Shown piece after piece: positions 1-11,705 of a stretch of DNA of 64,000 bases. Both the position numbers and the translations under genes were made by a program. Location of the stretch: NCBI GenBank assembly GCA_023238725.1, contig CM041550.1:25753586-25817585 (forward strand), read 5' to 3'. Within the stretch, counting starts at the first letter, position 1. Each line of letters begins with the position of its first letter. Under the pieces are notes generated by a model. The model worked only from the letters and a program-made list of their open reading frames with translations. It was not told where the DNA came from and did no database searches. This stretch comes from Scortum barcoo. Taxonomy: Eukaryota; Chordata; Actinopteri; Centrarchiformes; Terapontidae.

Positions 1-1767
1 TGGATGCAAAGCTGTGCAATGTTCATCACTCCCACACTCATCACACTTCATCTTGACTGCACACTCCCTTGCCATGTGAGTAGGAGAGCAGCACTTAAAA
101 CATCTTTTATATTCTTTTAGCAATTTCTTACGATCAGAGAGTGGCTTCAGTCTAAAACCTCTGCATTTGTCCAAAGGGTGTGGCTTATTGTGAAGTGGAC
201 AGTGCTTAGGTTGATCACTTACTTCTGTCTCTGCTCTTTGAGTGGTGCCTGAATCAGGTGTCGTTGAGATGTCCGTTCTGTGGACAGATATAGCAGTCCT
301 AACACTCTCATGCCGTGGTGGAACTCTTTCATTGCGCTGATGGCCATGGTTGTTACCGGACAGGGTGAAGCTGGGGTCGTTTCTGGCCTTTGCTTCGGAC
401 CGGATAAAGTCCACAAAGAAGGCAAATGGAGGGTAAGACACTTTGTGTTGCTCTTTATATCGTGAACCAGTGGACAACCATTTGTCTTGCAAGTTATGTG
501 GCAGCTTTTCAACAATGGGATTGATGCCCCGTGGCGTGTCAAGATAACTAAGGCCAGGTAAGTAACCGTCTTCTTTCGCTGAGAATAGCTCTAATAGCAA
601 GTCACTTAATTCTCTCAGCTTAACATTCTCTTTTGAGTTCAGGCAAGGGAAGCCATCTAGCCGCTTGAATAAAGCACTCTCTATCACTTCTGGGGTGGCA
701 TAGCACTCTTGTAGTCTCGTCCATGACATCCTGAGTGCGGCTCTGGGGTCAGAAACATACGCTGCTCGAATCCTCTTAACATGGTCAGAGGACTCTTTTC
801 CTAACCATTTAATGAGCAAGTCTAGCTCTTCGCTATCGGTTAAGTCTAGGCCTCTTGTAGCATTAAAGAAAGAGGACTCCCAAGCTCTAAAGCTCTCAGG
901 GCGATCATCAAATTTAGTTAGTCCTGTGTTTACTAACTCTCTGCGGGCCAAATACTTTGCAAAGTCTATCATGTCAGGGGGCTGAGTGACAGGAGACTTC
1001 TGTATGTCAGGCCTGGGGGGTGTATAGTCTGAGTATCTTGCACACTTGTAAGGAGAGCAGTCTTGCTGATGAGGTGTTTTAGGAAAAGAGTGAGAGTACG
1101 AGGCAAAGTGCTTATGCATAGGGGGCAACTGTTCAGATACAGGTAAGTGCTCACTGTGTGATTTGGCTGAACAGACTGGGTGAGTATCATGGGGGCAAGA
1201 GGGGTTTAACACAGGGGTCACCTGTCCTGTCTCGATGAGGGAGGGTCTTTGATGTGAAGAGGAGATGCTGAATTGATGGGGGGAGGAGGGTGGTGGTAAA
1301 TTGATGCAGATAGGAGGTGGTGAGTCGGGAGGGGATGCATTGGGGACAAAGCTGGTGTGTGTCTGTTGTTCCACATATGCCTCTGTCCGCCGAAATACCT
1401 CCTGAGGTGCCATGCAGCTCCTGCGACTGTGCCTGTCCTCACATTCCATTTCTGCAGCTGCCTCCCAAACTTCAGCCTCTGCATCAGCGGCGGCCACCGC
1501 CTTTTCCATTTCGAGGGCTTGCAGGGTAGCCTCCAGTGTAGCCTTTTCCAGATCCAATCTGGCTTTCTGTTTTTTGATTTCTAGCTCTTTCTGCGCAAAT
1601 GCGGCTCTGGCGCGCGCGGCTTCAGCTACCGCTCTAGCTCTGGCTGCTGCTCCCGCCACCGAGGCAGACGAGTGGTTAGATCCAGACACGGATGGCGCAG
1701 TTTTATATTTAATCGTTGCTTTCGTTCTCCATAGTTGTGTTGCAAATCCCTCTGACTGTATGACTTT
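1..1767 (-). CDS. BEL/Pao-type LTR retrotransposon Gag, cut by the window edge
   Basis: The minus strand is open for 589 codons, from just after a stop at 1768-1770 to position 1, so the gene continues beyond the window. Counting from 1767, residues about 26-110 are rich in Ala, Glu, Arg and Lys and probably form a coiled coil. Residues about 110-257 are a Pro/Ser/His-rich linker. Residues about 266-460 resemble the DUF1759-type Gag core of BEL/Pao elements. The end carries two zinc knuckles: CX2CX4HX4C at 61-102 and a CX2CX4HX4H variant at 4-45. In this family a DUF1758-type aspartic protease, reverse transcriptase and integrase follow, and these would lie outside the window. Gag packages element RNA into cytoplasmic particles. 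The first in-frame ATG is at 1507-1509, which would lose the coiled coil. A better-placed ATG at 1730-1732 is in another frame and meets a stop after seven codons, so a one-base frameshift near the N-terminus is likely. The rest is intact, which suggests a young copy or a co-opted gene. Confidence 0.85.
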
Positions 1768-2280
1768 TTACTGTACTGTCCGGTCTATGTGTTCTGCTGA
1801 ACAGCGCTAACATAAACTTTACAGCCAGGAAACGAGCGAACTTGCTCCTTTATTCACTTGGACAATGGACAACATTGAATCGGAGTAAAACTGAAAGTAA
1901 GAAGAGAAAACAGAAAAGAAACATTCAATAAATCGGCATGTTTAGCTTATGTGACTGACGAGTGACGTCACGTTCATTCATTCGTTTATCAATACAATCG
2001 AACTCGTTGCAACTCATTAACACATGGAAAACCACAATATACTCACAGTCAATGCTTTCTGAGGGATAAGCCCAACATCTCAAAAGTCACGTTTGTGGGA
2101 ATTATTAGCATCGAACTTTTTTCTTTTAGTTAGCATTTCCTGTTCGGGTCCGCCGAAAAAGAATCACTTCCTTTTCTTTGACTGTCAAAATAAAAGCCTC
2201 ACTGTTTACATTACAAACTAATACAGCAGAAAAACCCTTTATGAATTTGGAAACACACATTTTTCTACAAAAAACCCCCC
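1768..2280 (-). promoter_or_regulatory. Probable leader or LTR of the BEL/Pao element
   Basis: This lies immediately upstream of the Gag frame on the minus strand. It contains an AATAAA (complement of 849-854 in the 1800s, i.e. 1849-1854), and a pyrimidine-rich tract ending in a CAG that looks like a splice acceptor near 1890. An LTR plus untranslated leader would be expected here. I could not fix TG...CA ends, a primer binding site or a target-site duplication, because the other end of the element is outside the window. Confidence 0.3.
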
Positions 2281-2404
2281 TCCAAATTATACATTAAACA
2301 ATTTTTGGGCAACACAAGCAGGATTAATGCATGTGAGACTGCTGACTCTGATGGTACCTCCGGATAGGTACTCAGGGTCTGTGCTATATAGTCTTGATAT
2401 AGTC

Positions 2405-2700
2405 CTGACATCTTCAACCTGTCATTGACCAATCTGTTTTCACTTGTTTCAAAACTTCCTCCACTGTGTTGGTGCCAAGAGACTTTACTTCAGGAAGCCC
2501 CGTCACACTCAACCCCACCATCATTAGGTGCTCAAAGAGGCTGGTCCTGCCTCATCTCTAAACCTGCCTACCACCCACACTGGACCCCTCCAGTTACACT
2601 ACATCCTCTCTTACCTGGACAACAGGGACAGGTATGGGCCAGGCTTTACCCAAATAATCTCTACCACTGGAACCAGAATTACCCTCCAATATTTTTGAAT
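2405..2700 (+). mobile_element. L2/CR1-like LINE fragment, reverse transcriptase domain (broken)
   Basis: Translated in shifting frames, this segment gives pieces typical of the fingers/palm region of fish L2/CR1-type reverse transcriptases. First comes DIFNLSLTNLF. Then VTLNPTIIRCSKRLVLPHL, which matches the usual 'PVALTPxIMKCFERLVLxHL' pattern, followed by a stop and LPPTLDP, and then ILSYLDNRDRYGPGF in another frame. The internal stop and at least two frameshifts show a dead, 5'- and 3'-truncated copy. Assignment to the L2/CR1/Rex1 group is from remembered family motifs; the exact family is not resolved. Confidence 0.78.
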
Positions 2701-5689
2701 ACCATAGAGAAATTAACACACAAACACACACAGTCTAGTGAGAGTATAACCCACTCAGCCATAATATCTGAAGTGACAGTGGTGAGGTGAGCTGTGACTG
2801 TAAACCCCGGTCCAAGTCAAAGACAGCATGTGGACTAAAGTGGTGATGGCTGTCTGACCCACATGAATGGAACTACTCATGTGGGTTTACTTCGTAGGTG
2901 TTTAATTAGCTGGTTGCATTGTTCTCTAGAGTGAGGGCTCTACTGACGGAGGGCTTGACTATTCCACTGTCACAAATAACTCCCTCATCTCGTTTTCCCC
3001 TTTATGTCATATTCTCTTCATATTTGTTTTCCTCAGTATACCCCTCCCCCACACAGCTTCTTTCTCCTACTTTATTTCTTTATGAGATTTAAGTGGGCAG
3101 AGGGCTTACCTGTTGATTGTGAAGTAGCTGACAGGTTGTGGGTAGAATCATGCTTCTTACTGGGAATTGCTTTCTCTCCTATTCCCCTTCTTTTATTACT
3201 CTCTGTCTCTTAGTTTTTTCTCTCTTTCTGAAACAAGTGTTAAACACAGAAAAGAACTTAACTGTCCTGGGGCTTTCATTGCCTGGCGTAATGAGAAAAC
3301 TGAAAATGAAACGGAGCCTCATCAAAAATAAATGACAAATACAACTAGCACTTGTTCTCCAGCTGTAAACACAATTATGCCATCAGAATAATACATTTAT
3401 CTTCATCTTTGTTTGAATGGGAGAGGACAGAAGGGCAATACACTATTAATAAAGAATAGGGCTTAGATTTATTTATGTTTACAATAGGTGGGTTACAATA
3501 AAACAGCATGTGATTTACAGAAATGATTTTTATCTTCAACAAGAATGTTATAATTTAGTTTTATGATTAACTTCATCAGTGTGTATAAGGGCTGTCATTT
3601 CTTGAAACTATGACCTTAACAACAATGACATAAGTTGATATTTATGTAAGATCAAAGTGCCTGTGCTCTGTAACAGGTGTCTTCAGATTTGTTGCTGTGG
3701 TAACATCACTATAAGCTGCATTCTCAATCTATGGTGTTGAATCCAAAAGGCCTCCGCCTGTTACTTCTCAGATGGTTTGGGGTCATGATCATGATCAGTA
3801 TGGATCCTTTGTTTAGGACATTTGGCATTAAAGCTCCACAAAAAGTCAAATTACAATATGTAATGTGAATCAATACCACTAAAAAAAAAAAATAATAAAA
3901 AAAAAAAAACTCTTAACACTACATGTCAGCTTAAATGCCACACTAACAAAGCTTAATTCCTAGTTACACTTCTCAGGAGTTAATTAAAAAAAATAGAGCT
4001 AGAAGGGCCATGTCAACTTTAAATAAAAATAAAGCTGAGCATTATTGTAAGACCTTTCTGTCTGTCCCACAAAAAAAATAATTAATGCTGCATTCATGAA
4101 ATGTCAGCAACTTGTTCTGGTTTAGAAGTGTTCAAATATTATTCTAAGGTGGTTAGCCCAAATGCTAACCTGAAAGTCACACCACACCAGATAAAGTACT
4201 TTTCTTGGAAAAGAACAAAATGAAGCCTGATATGAACAAACTGAGTAGCAGCTTCTAGCTAAGCTGAATCGACTGCATAGTGTTAATATTGTATCGTATT
4301 TTGATGTAACTGCCAGTGGTGCTGCATTTGCAGTCATACAGCCAAAAGCATGTTAACTTTTTTTCTCCAAGCGGGAGATATCATTGCTGTTGATGATTTT
4401 TCCCACTTGCCTGCTGGTAAAATGGTTTGATGTGAAGATGGCATAAAAAAGAGAACAATAATTTCCTAGCTTACTATATTTTATGAATGCCTCCGAACTA
4501 GAGAACAAACCACTGCTGTTTTGGTTTATACACATTAACATAGCATCCCTAGCGTGTGATTGTATGTTGTGTGTACATGCGCCCATGGATGTGTGTGTTT
4601 AGCTGTGTCTAAACACTTGCCTAGTAATTTATGAATTAATAATCACCTTCTTCCAGCCCCATCTGACACATGCAGCTTGTGATCTTTACACACTTGTGGT
4701 GGAATTTGAATGTGGTAAAACCAAGCACTCTACTGAACTACAACTCTGACACTGGGAGGTCAAGTCTTAACAGATGTTGACAGAAGGAGTTATTATTGAT
4801 GAAAGGGAAGCTCTATAAATGCAGGTCCTCATTTAAAAGAGAAGACTGAAGAACTAAAAGAAGTAAACATCAGTGTGTGATTGTGTGTTTTAGGCGTAAA
4901 TAATGTGTGATGGTCTCAGGAGACTCATGGTGAAACAAGAGTTTAAAAGTAACCCAAGGCTCTTCTGTCATTGGCTAATCCTCACAAGTGACTCCCAGAG
5001 CCACAAGCCTAAATGGCTGAATGCAAAAGGATTCTATGGTAAAGGAATGAAGCAGGAAGCAATTATGGGATAGTGCTGAATTTATATGACACATCAGAGA
5101 ATAACCACAGCCCAATGTGGATATGGTCCACTTGCCACTGCACCCCTTCATAGTGTTATCTCACATGCTCTATTTTGATATTAATTATTTCTGCGCAATG
5201 GGAACTGAGGGATGGGACTCAGCCAGTAATAGCACAGGCAGTTACAGATGCCCAAATAAGAACAGCTGGACAGCCATTCTGTGCCAAACACACCATGAAG
5301 TCAGTGAGATAAAGTTTGAACGACTCAGAAACACGAAGGGTTGCATTTATCAAAAGTGACTTGTAAATACGAATCCTGCTTTTATGATATACTGTATGTT
5401 CAAGTTCAGTATTACTGTGTCATCTGATAAGTCATGTAACATCTGAGACCAAACCAAAGCAGACAGCAGCTATGCTATTTTTCTATTTCAGGTCGCTGGT
5501 AATGACTTGACCATAGGAGGCATCAGTTTATAACATCATGTAAGGTCTTTTCAAACTTTAACATTTTGCTGATGGAGAGGGAGGTTCAGGAAAAATTGCA
5601 GTGGATCAGTGGCATTCTGGCCAGATAACTGTGGATTAACTAGTCTATCATAGACCTAAGAGTTTTAAGCTTTTTTGTAGATATGGACT
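2701..5689. other. Unclassified AT-rich DNA
   Basis: No gene, RNA gene or recognisable repeat was seen. An A-rich tract lies at about 3881-3910. The short reading frames here have no recognisable domain. Confidence 0.5.
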
Positions 5690-5880
5690 TCAAAAATGAG
5701 AAATCCTCTGCATATGTGACAAGTATGTTGGAGGAACGAATCAATCAAACAATCGTTCATTAGCTCAGCAGTGATAATGTCAGTGCCACGGGACTTGTGC
5801 TTCTGAACAGCTGATAGAACCTCCTGGAGGTCATATATGTGAGGAACTTCAGGCGGTTTGTCAGGCATGAGCCATGGCAA
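5690..5880 (-). mobile_element. LINE fragment, N-terminal part of a reverse transcriptase
   Basis: On the minus strand one frame reads PPEVPHIYDLQEVLSAVQKH then KSRGTDIITAELMND. This fits the start of LINE reverse-transcriptase domains, where an 'E(I/V)xxAIxxLKxxKSPGxDxIxAEL' pattern is usual. Only about 60 residues are recognisable. It abuts a TA/CA microsatellite, a common fate of LINE ends. The clade is uncertain (RTE- or L1-like). Confidence 0.45.
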
Positions 5881-5910
5881 CGGTGAGCTGTTGCCATGGT
5901 AATGGCAACA

Positions 5911-5911
<1 letters not shown>

Positions 5912-5972
<61 letters not shown>
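5912..5972. repeat. (TA)n(CA)n compound microsatellite
   Basis: An uninterrupted TA run (5912-5946) passes directly into a CA run (5947-5972). It translates as the Tyr/Ile and Val/Cys runs seen in spurious reading frames. Confidence 0.95.
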
Positions 5973-6392
5973 GGTCAAGAAATTAAGTGAGGAAAGCCTT
6001 CCCCAATTCTAGTTGCAAGGATGTGATGGCTGAGTATCTGTGCCTCGCCACCCAATACGATCAAAATGATCCTACCATCCAGCACAACCTATTGGTATGA
6101 GAGGGGCCACTCTAAGTCAAAGTCAAAGCAAAGGGACAGGTTACTGTGAACACGGTGTGATCTACCATCATCATCTACCATCATTGAAACACTTGTCAGG
6201 AATAAAGGCCATCCACAATGATCTCATTAGCTTTCACAAATGTCCATTAAGTCAAAACAGATGTCTTGTCGGCATGACTCATTTTGTGTGTAAACAGTAA
6301 TGTGCTTATGATTATTTGTTCATATACAGATTCAGCAGCACAAAGTTGTGATGTTCATACTCAGTTTATTATTACTGTGCTCTAAATGCAGG

Positions 6393-6394
<2 letters not shown>
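5973..6394. other. Unclassified DNA
   Basis: Nothing recognisable was seen. Confidence 0.5.

Positions 6395-6428
<34 letters not shown>
6395..6428. repeat. (TA)n microsatellite
   Basis: A perfect TA run of about 34 bases. Confidence 0.95.
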
Positions 6429-6431
<3 letters not shown>

Positions 6432-7261
6432 TTTATATTTGAATTTACTTTCTTTGAATTTTATAAAAGTAGGTCATGACTTAAAGAACAGGGGAAAATG
6501 TGGGATTCAAGGTGAGACAAGCTGAGAAGGGAAAGAAAGCAGAACTGAGTACATTTCCTTACTCGATAATAATAATCTTGAACCCCAAAAGAAAGTGAAG
6601 AAGGTGAATGAAAAAAATCTGTCCAAGCACTTGGCCAGCATATATGATTTAACAAACAATAAGTCATCATTAACTACATATTTAGATGACATTGTAGCTC
6701 AATATGCCACAGTACCCAAACTAGAGGTTTGGATACACTGCTCTAGTAACTCACCAAATCAAGCATATTAAAATGAAAACATTTCAAATTCATTCAATTG
6801 TAATGATGTCATAAACAAAAGATGGCTTGCACAGGTCCCTGACTTGTATCCCTTTGGCTCACAGCATCAATATCTTACAGTAAAAGAGGTTGGCTGTTGC
6901 ATTCCTGAGGGTTGGAGGTGGAGGGGGCTATGATGATCCAGGGGATAACATGCAGTGATCTCCACTCAATCCCAGGCAGATAATGATATGTTCTGGGGGT
7001 CTAACAAAGAAATCCAGCAGTTCAACACAAAACCTGGAGCTGAATTCTAAATAACTGGACAGTCTGAAGGTCATTTCTGCTGGTTGGTGCTGTCCCACAT
7101 GGAGAGGGGTTGGCCGGGACCTTTGTGTGTAAACCTCCATCAGTTCTCTTGTTACATCATAAAACACCTATCCCTATCATTATAATCATGCTTTAATAGA
7201 TTTCTCTGACTATGAAAACAGACCCACAGGATTTGGAATCAAGTCTCTGTTAATAAAGCTA
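6429..7261. other. Unclassified DNA
   Basis: No gene or known repeat was recognised. A 79-codon frame on the minus strand (6928-7167) has no identifiable domain. Confidence 0.5.
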
Positions 7262-7425
7262 TGCCTAAAACAAAACAGCAATTATCATTTAATAATAGAA
7301 ATCCCTGATCCAGATCACTTCCAAATTCCAAAACAATCGTTCCATGGCCAGGAGCTTTTCTATCATCCAAATTTAATAAAGAATCACTGTAAATCTTTCT
7401 GATATCTTTAGACAGTCAATCAAAC
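7262..7425 (+). repeat. Degenerate dispersed fish repeat
   Basis: The order of phrases (TCCAGATCACTTCCAAATT, then CATGGCCAGGAGC, then CATCCAAATTTAAT, then GATATCTTTAGACAGTCAA) follows a dispersed repeat common in percomorph genomes, from memory. Divergence is high. The superfamily is not established. Confidence 0.45.
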
Positions 7426-9566
7426 TAATGAATTTCCTTTGCAAATGTAATCATGTCCAGATACTACATAAGTTGTGGCTTATGAAAAAAAGACTTTCCA
7501 ACAGTGAACATTAAAAAATGTCCACCAATAGTGATGTTGCTTTGACAGCAACCCAAACTACCCTCCTGCAGCTATCCCACGAGCACTGAAACTTTACACT
7601 GTTAAAGTTAAAAGTGAACTGATTTAAGTTGCTGATTGTCAAATTGATGTTGATGTTTCACTCCCAACCCTGTACCCATGGCAGATATGTAACCTTTGTG
7701 ACCAGACATTTCTTATCAAAATTAACTCTGGAAGTTGTAGTTAACTTTTCTCTGGGTCTTTATGTGCAGAAGCTTGAATCTTTGATTCAGGTGTGTAATG
7801 CTCGTAGTGGGCAATGTATCTAGTTCTTTCTTTTAGCTTGCTTTTCTTCATTGCTCTTCCTCTTTTTATCTTTATCAAGTTAACTGTTGACAAAGCATGG
7901 ATGGGCAGTTTTCTCATGGCTTGGATGTTTGGTTGTTGTTTACCTGCCATTACATCAGCTCAGAGTAAGCCATGAGTGGTGGAACAAAGCCTGCCGTCAG
8001 ATACTCTGCTCTGATTGGTTGTTTTGGTTCAGGTGTAGGTGGATTCTTGTCCAATGATCTTAAAGGCAGCAGGTGGAGGTGGAGCCAGAAGAGTCTGATT
8101 TTATCACAGATAAAATGCCTCATGTTCTGCTGTCAGGACATAGAGACAGTTCATTTAGTCATTCTGACAGAAATGACCTAGTTTTACTATAGTAATTTCA
8201 TAGTATTATGAGAGGACAACAGTGCTGTCAGTCACCAGTGAGGAGAGTTCCACTGCTAAAGGCTATGGGTTTGGTCTGTGCCAATGATGAGGCAATCAGT
8301 GTCAGCTTGAAAATTAAATTAAATTAAATTTCTTCATACATGAACAGTATTGAACAACTTTAAAGGACAAAATTATTCAATCTTCTTGGGAAAAAGGCAA
8401 AGAGCTGCTGTGTAATGAACACTTCAGACTGGGACCAGAATTAATTAATCGTATAATATTGAATGGAAATATACTGTAATTTACTGACTGAAAGAGATGT
8501 AGTTTTAAAACGCTTTGAGCATGCAGTTTGATTCTCATTGCATCCGGTGTCAGTTGGCTGAGCAGCATCGATCATCTGAAACTCAATGAGATGTAACTTA
8601 GTTTAGGATGCTTTTACAACACTGTTCCTTGCCAAGCATGAAAGCTCACCGTATATCTGTATTTAGGCACCACATTAACAAACCAAACAGACCACCCCCA
8701 CAGCAAATGAAGTTTACAGTGATGGGAACTGATGAATAATGCAATAATGATAATCTTTTTATCCCTTGTCATTTCTTCATGGGCATTATGTATCAGTGTG
8801 CATTACCACTTTAACATCTCAGCATCTACTACATGACCGACAACACTCCACTCCACTACCCCAGCCGGCTATATCCCTGCTGGCTCAATTATTTCCCTGC
8901 AACACTGTGTTTGATGCATAACTTTCCAGTCTGCCAGAGGGTAGTGTTTCTGATTGTGTTGGAAATAGCACCAGAGAACTCCCACATTGAATGCCTAAGT
9001 ATGATCACTGGGAGTACTGCTGGTGTTCTAGAGACAGCAACTCTTACCGTCCTAACTTTACAGCTTTCAAGCTTCAGTCATTCTGGGGCAAATGTGTCTG
9101 TTAAAAACAGACTGCTTGTAACCAGTGTTTGTGACCAAAGACTTAAAAGCTGCCCTGGGTGTGATTTTAACATTTGTCATCAGTGGCCAGTTTGGGCTGA
9201 AATCTCATCTTTATTTAAAAAGCTCTTCAAACATTTTACCCAAATGGAAATCTGTTGTCTTTTGAAGTTTTTATTCCCAAAGAGGAAGAGCTGGTAATCA
9301 AAAATGAGCAAGCTTTAAATAAAAGGTGCGAGATTTAAAATGATTTTGTATTTACTGAGAGATGATTGAACAGGTTCATTGAGGACCCTGTGAAACTGTT
9401 GAGGTTATATGAATAATATATGTCCCAGACCATTTGCTACTGATAACATATTCTTTACATTATATTATTTTAGCATTTAACATTGTCTTAGATTCTTGAA
9501 CATGGCAGACACTGTTCCCTGCCAGTGAATGTCTGTGAATGTGGTTGTCATTAATTTCCATACAAC
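7426..9566. other. Unclassified DNA
   Basis: This holds a 154-codon frame (8833-9297, +) with no recognisable domain and no coding-like neighbours, judged to be chance. A perfect (AAATT)4 run lies at 8311-8330. Confidence 0.5.
8311..8330. repeat. (AAATT)4 microsatellite
   Basis: Four perfect five-base units. Confidence 0.9.
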
Positions 9567-9612
9567 AAGAAACCTACTTGAGGAAAGTACTCCGTCACTT
9601 AAGTAGGTTCTT
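9567..9612. repeat. Short inverted repeat, hairpin-forming
   Basis: The arms AACCTACTT (9571-9579) and AAGTAGGTT (9601-9609) are perfect complements. Pairing extends inward through 9580-9582 with 9598-9600 (one G-T pair), giving a 12-bp stem and a 15-base loop. Outer pairing continues with one bulge. No function is assigned. Confidence 0.7.
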
Positions 9613-10498
9613 CATTATGTGATTTGTCAGGCTATTTGTAGGATTGCTTGTTTAAAGAAATTCTTGCTTAAGCTTAAGAATTTGCAGCTGTTTCTTTGGC
9701 AAAGAAGCACTCCAGAGTACTGATATTTAAAAGGGCCTTTCTGGCTTCTGGGACTGCCAGTGTATAAAGTTGTCAAGTGTAGTTCCAAGATTCAGCTGCA
9801 GTAAGAGTGAGTTAACATTAATGCGCCAGTGTGATCCAGTCACTTACTTATTATCAGCATCAACCTGTTTCAACACTTCATGCTACGACAAAGAGGTCAT
9901 CTCCAAAATTATTTTTTATACAATGTCAATATTGTATAGTTAATTTATAGAACTAAAATGTTCCTATATATTGGTAAAGATGAATGGATGAAAAATGGAT
10001 AGTCAGAATCAAGTAAATTGTGTGTTGTTTGTCAATTAATGAGTGTGGACATACAGTTTAACATGCACACAGACACAGCCGTACACACACGTACAAACAT
10101 ACTATACATGCATACATAGAGCATAGGCATCCATGTATGTTATGGACTGTTCTATTTTACTAAAATGTGTAACTTCTGGCTCCTGTCCAGTTATTGTGTA
10201 TTCTGTGAGCTGGTGTTTGTCCACACTCATAGAAAAGTGTTAGACAGCCAGGGTTTGCACTGTATTTTGATAGGAGTTGATAGTTTTGATAACTACACTT
10301 TTTCTAAACCTATAATCAGTCAACTGTGCTGATTTCAGGACAATTTCACGAGAATACAGTAAACAAACAGGCGGCAGCCGCTGATGGAGTATCACTGTTA
10401 TGTTACATGTTTGCAGCGTGCGCATAGTGCTGCCTTGTGTAGCTATGAGCCACTTCTGACTGACTATATACCTAAAATTCATGCCACCGTGTACCCCA
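9613..10498. other. Unclassified DNA
   Basis: Nothing recognisable was seen. The minus-strand frame at 10240-10563 spans the palindrome described next and has no known domain. Confidence 0.5.
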
Positions 10499-10532
10499 AA
10501 CAGATTGGACAACGACCGTTGTCCAATCTGTT
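10499..10532. repeat. Perfect 16-bp inverted repeat with 2-base centre
   Basis: The arms at 10499-10514 and 10517-10532 are perfect reverse complements (first arm AACAGATTGGACAACG) around the bases AC. It could be the junction of two oppositely oriented copies or a palindromic duplication. No flanking symmetry was found beyond the arms. Confidence 0.9.
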
Positions 10533-10960
10533 CCCAAAACGATTCCTCCACATCAACCATCAACCCTCATCATCGGTACACTGCCTTGTAATCCCTCTAC
10601 ATTTGGCTCCCTGACTACAACAACAAGGCCAATCAGGCTCTGGTTTATCCAGTGAAGGACTCATTAGCTTTAGTCTTGTTTCACTGGGCTTCAAACCAAG
10701 CGCCCCTTCGGTATTTCCAACTGTTTCCAGCCACAAGGGATGTGCCCGTGTTTGCTGACTTTTTTCTGGTGTACATACTCATGGTCTGTCAGCGGTTCCT
10801 GGGTTCAGTTTGGAGTGTGAAATTATCTGAGGCGCCTTCTGGCACCTTTGATGTTTTAACCCTGCTACTCTTTTTGTACATAAGTAATTGTGTGTGTGTG
10901 GAAGCAAGTTTGGCTGTTGCCTGTCCTCACCAAGACACTGTGGGACAGTTTGCCTTTTGT
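10533..10960. other. Unclassified DNA, possibly internal part of an LTR element
   Basis: This segment is somewhat richer in G+C than its surroundings and adjoins the LTR candidate at 10961-11705. In minus-strand sense it would be the leader or early internal region. No Gag or Pol motif was recognised. Confidence 0.3.
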
Positions 10961-11705
10961 TTAACTTAGGGGTGCCAGCCAGGTCTCTCTCCTGGAATTT
11001 AAGATTTTTTTCAACAAACGTATCACAAGGGGGCACACCATAAAAATAAACCCCCTACACCTTGAATGACTTAAACAATAATAATAATATGAAAAATAAA
11101 ACCAACACAAAATCTTTGTTCAAACAAAAAATGTCAATATATTTTCAATAATTCAACAAATCCCCACAGTCCCAAAGTCCCCAAAGTAATACGTAATTCA
11201 ACTCAAAAAGTCCGATATGGGTTTTCCTCACGCCCGGCAAAACTCCATAGGAAAAGAAAAAAAAAAAATACACTGTTCAAGTTCTCGAAAAAGTTGTATT
11301 TGGTCCGTATGTAGGCCACAGCAAAAAACAAACAAACAAAAAAAAACTCTCAAATGAAGAAAAAAAAATGCTGCTTTATAGCGAGCCAGCCCGTCAGTCG
11401 ATCCAGGTAGTGGATTGTGGTGATCTGGAGGGAGACAGTGATCGGAGGATGGCTGTCAGTGGTGGGTGATGCTTGGAATCGAGGGTTTTACGGACTCACT
11501 TTATTTTTTACCGCAGTCCGATTTTCTGCATGTCGTACTCGCTCACTCTCTCTCGCTGTCCTTACTACGACTCTGACTGACTGAATGAATCAGCTGGAAA
11601 ACGACATTGTGGCGCGAGCTGTGGACCAATCGGTGAGTTCTGGGCGTTCCCAGGAGTTGGACAGGTGGTGCAATCAGGTGAATGAAATTCAGATTGTCAC
11701 AACTG
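10961..11705 (-). mobile_element. Probable LTR remnant
   Basis: In minus-strand sense a segment beginning TGTGACAATCTG (about 11704) runs through a G+C-rich stretch with a TATAAA in the context CTCGCTATAAAGCAGC (about 11372-11387). It continues through long T runs and ends near GTGCCCCCTTGTGATA (about 11022). The promoter-like layout and length fit an LTR. The ends are not exact inverted repeats, no target-site duplication was found, and no primer binding site is certain. It could instead be another G+C-rich block such as a promoter. Confidence 0.35.

Noticed and set aside
8833..9297. 154-codon plus-strand frame
   Set aside because: No recognisable domain, no splice or promoter context and composition like the surrounding noncoding DNA.
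9567..9612. Hairpin considered as a microRNA precursor
   Set aside because: The stem is only about 12-15 bp, shorter than a typical precursor, and no known mature sequence was recognised.
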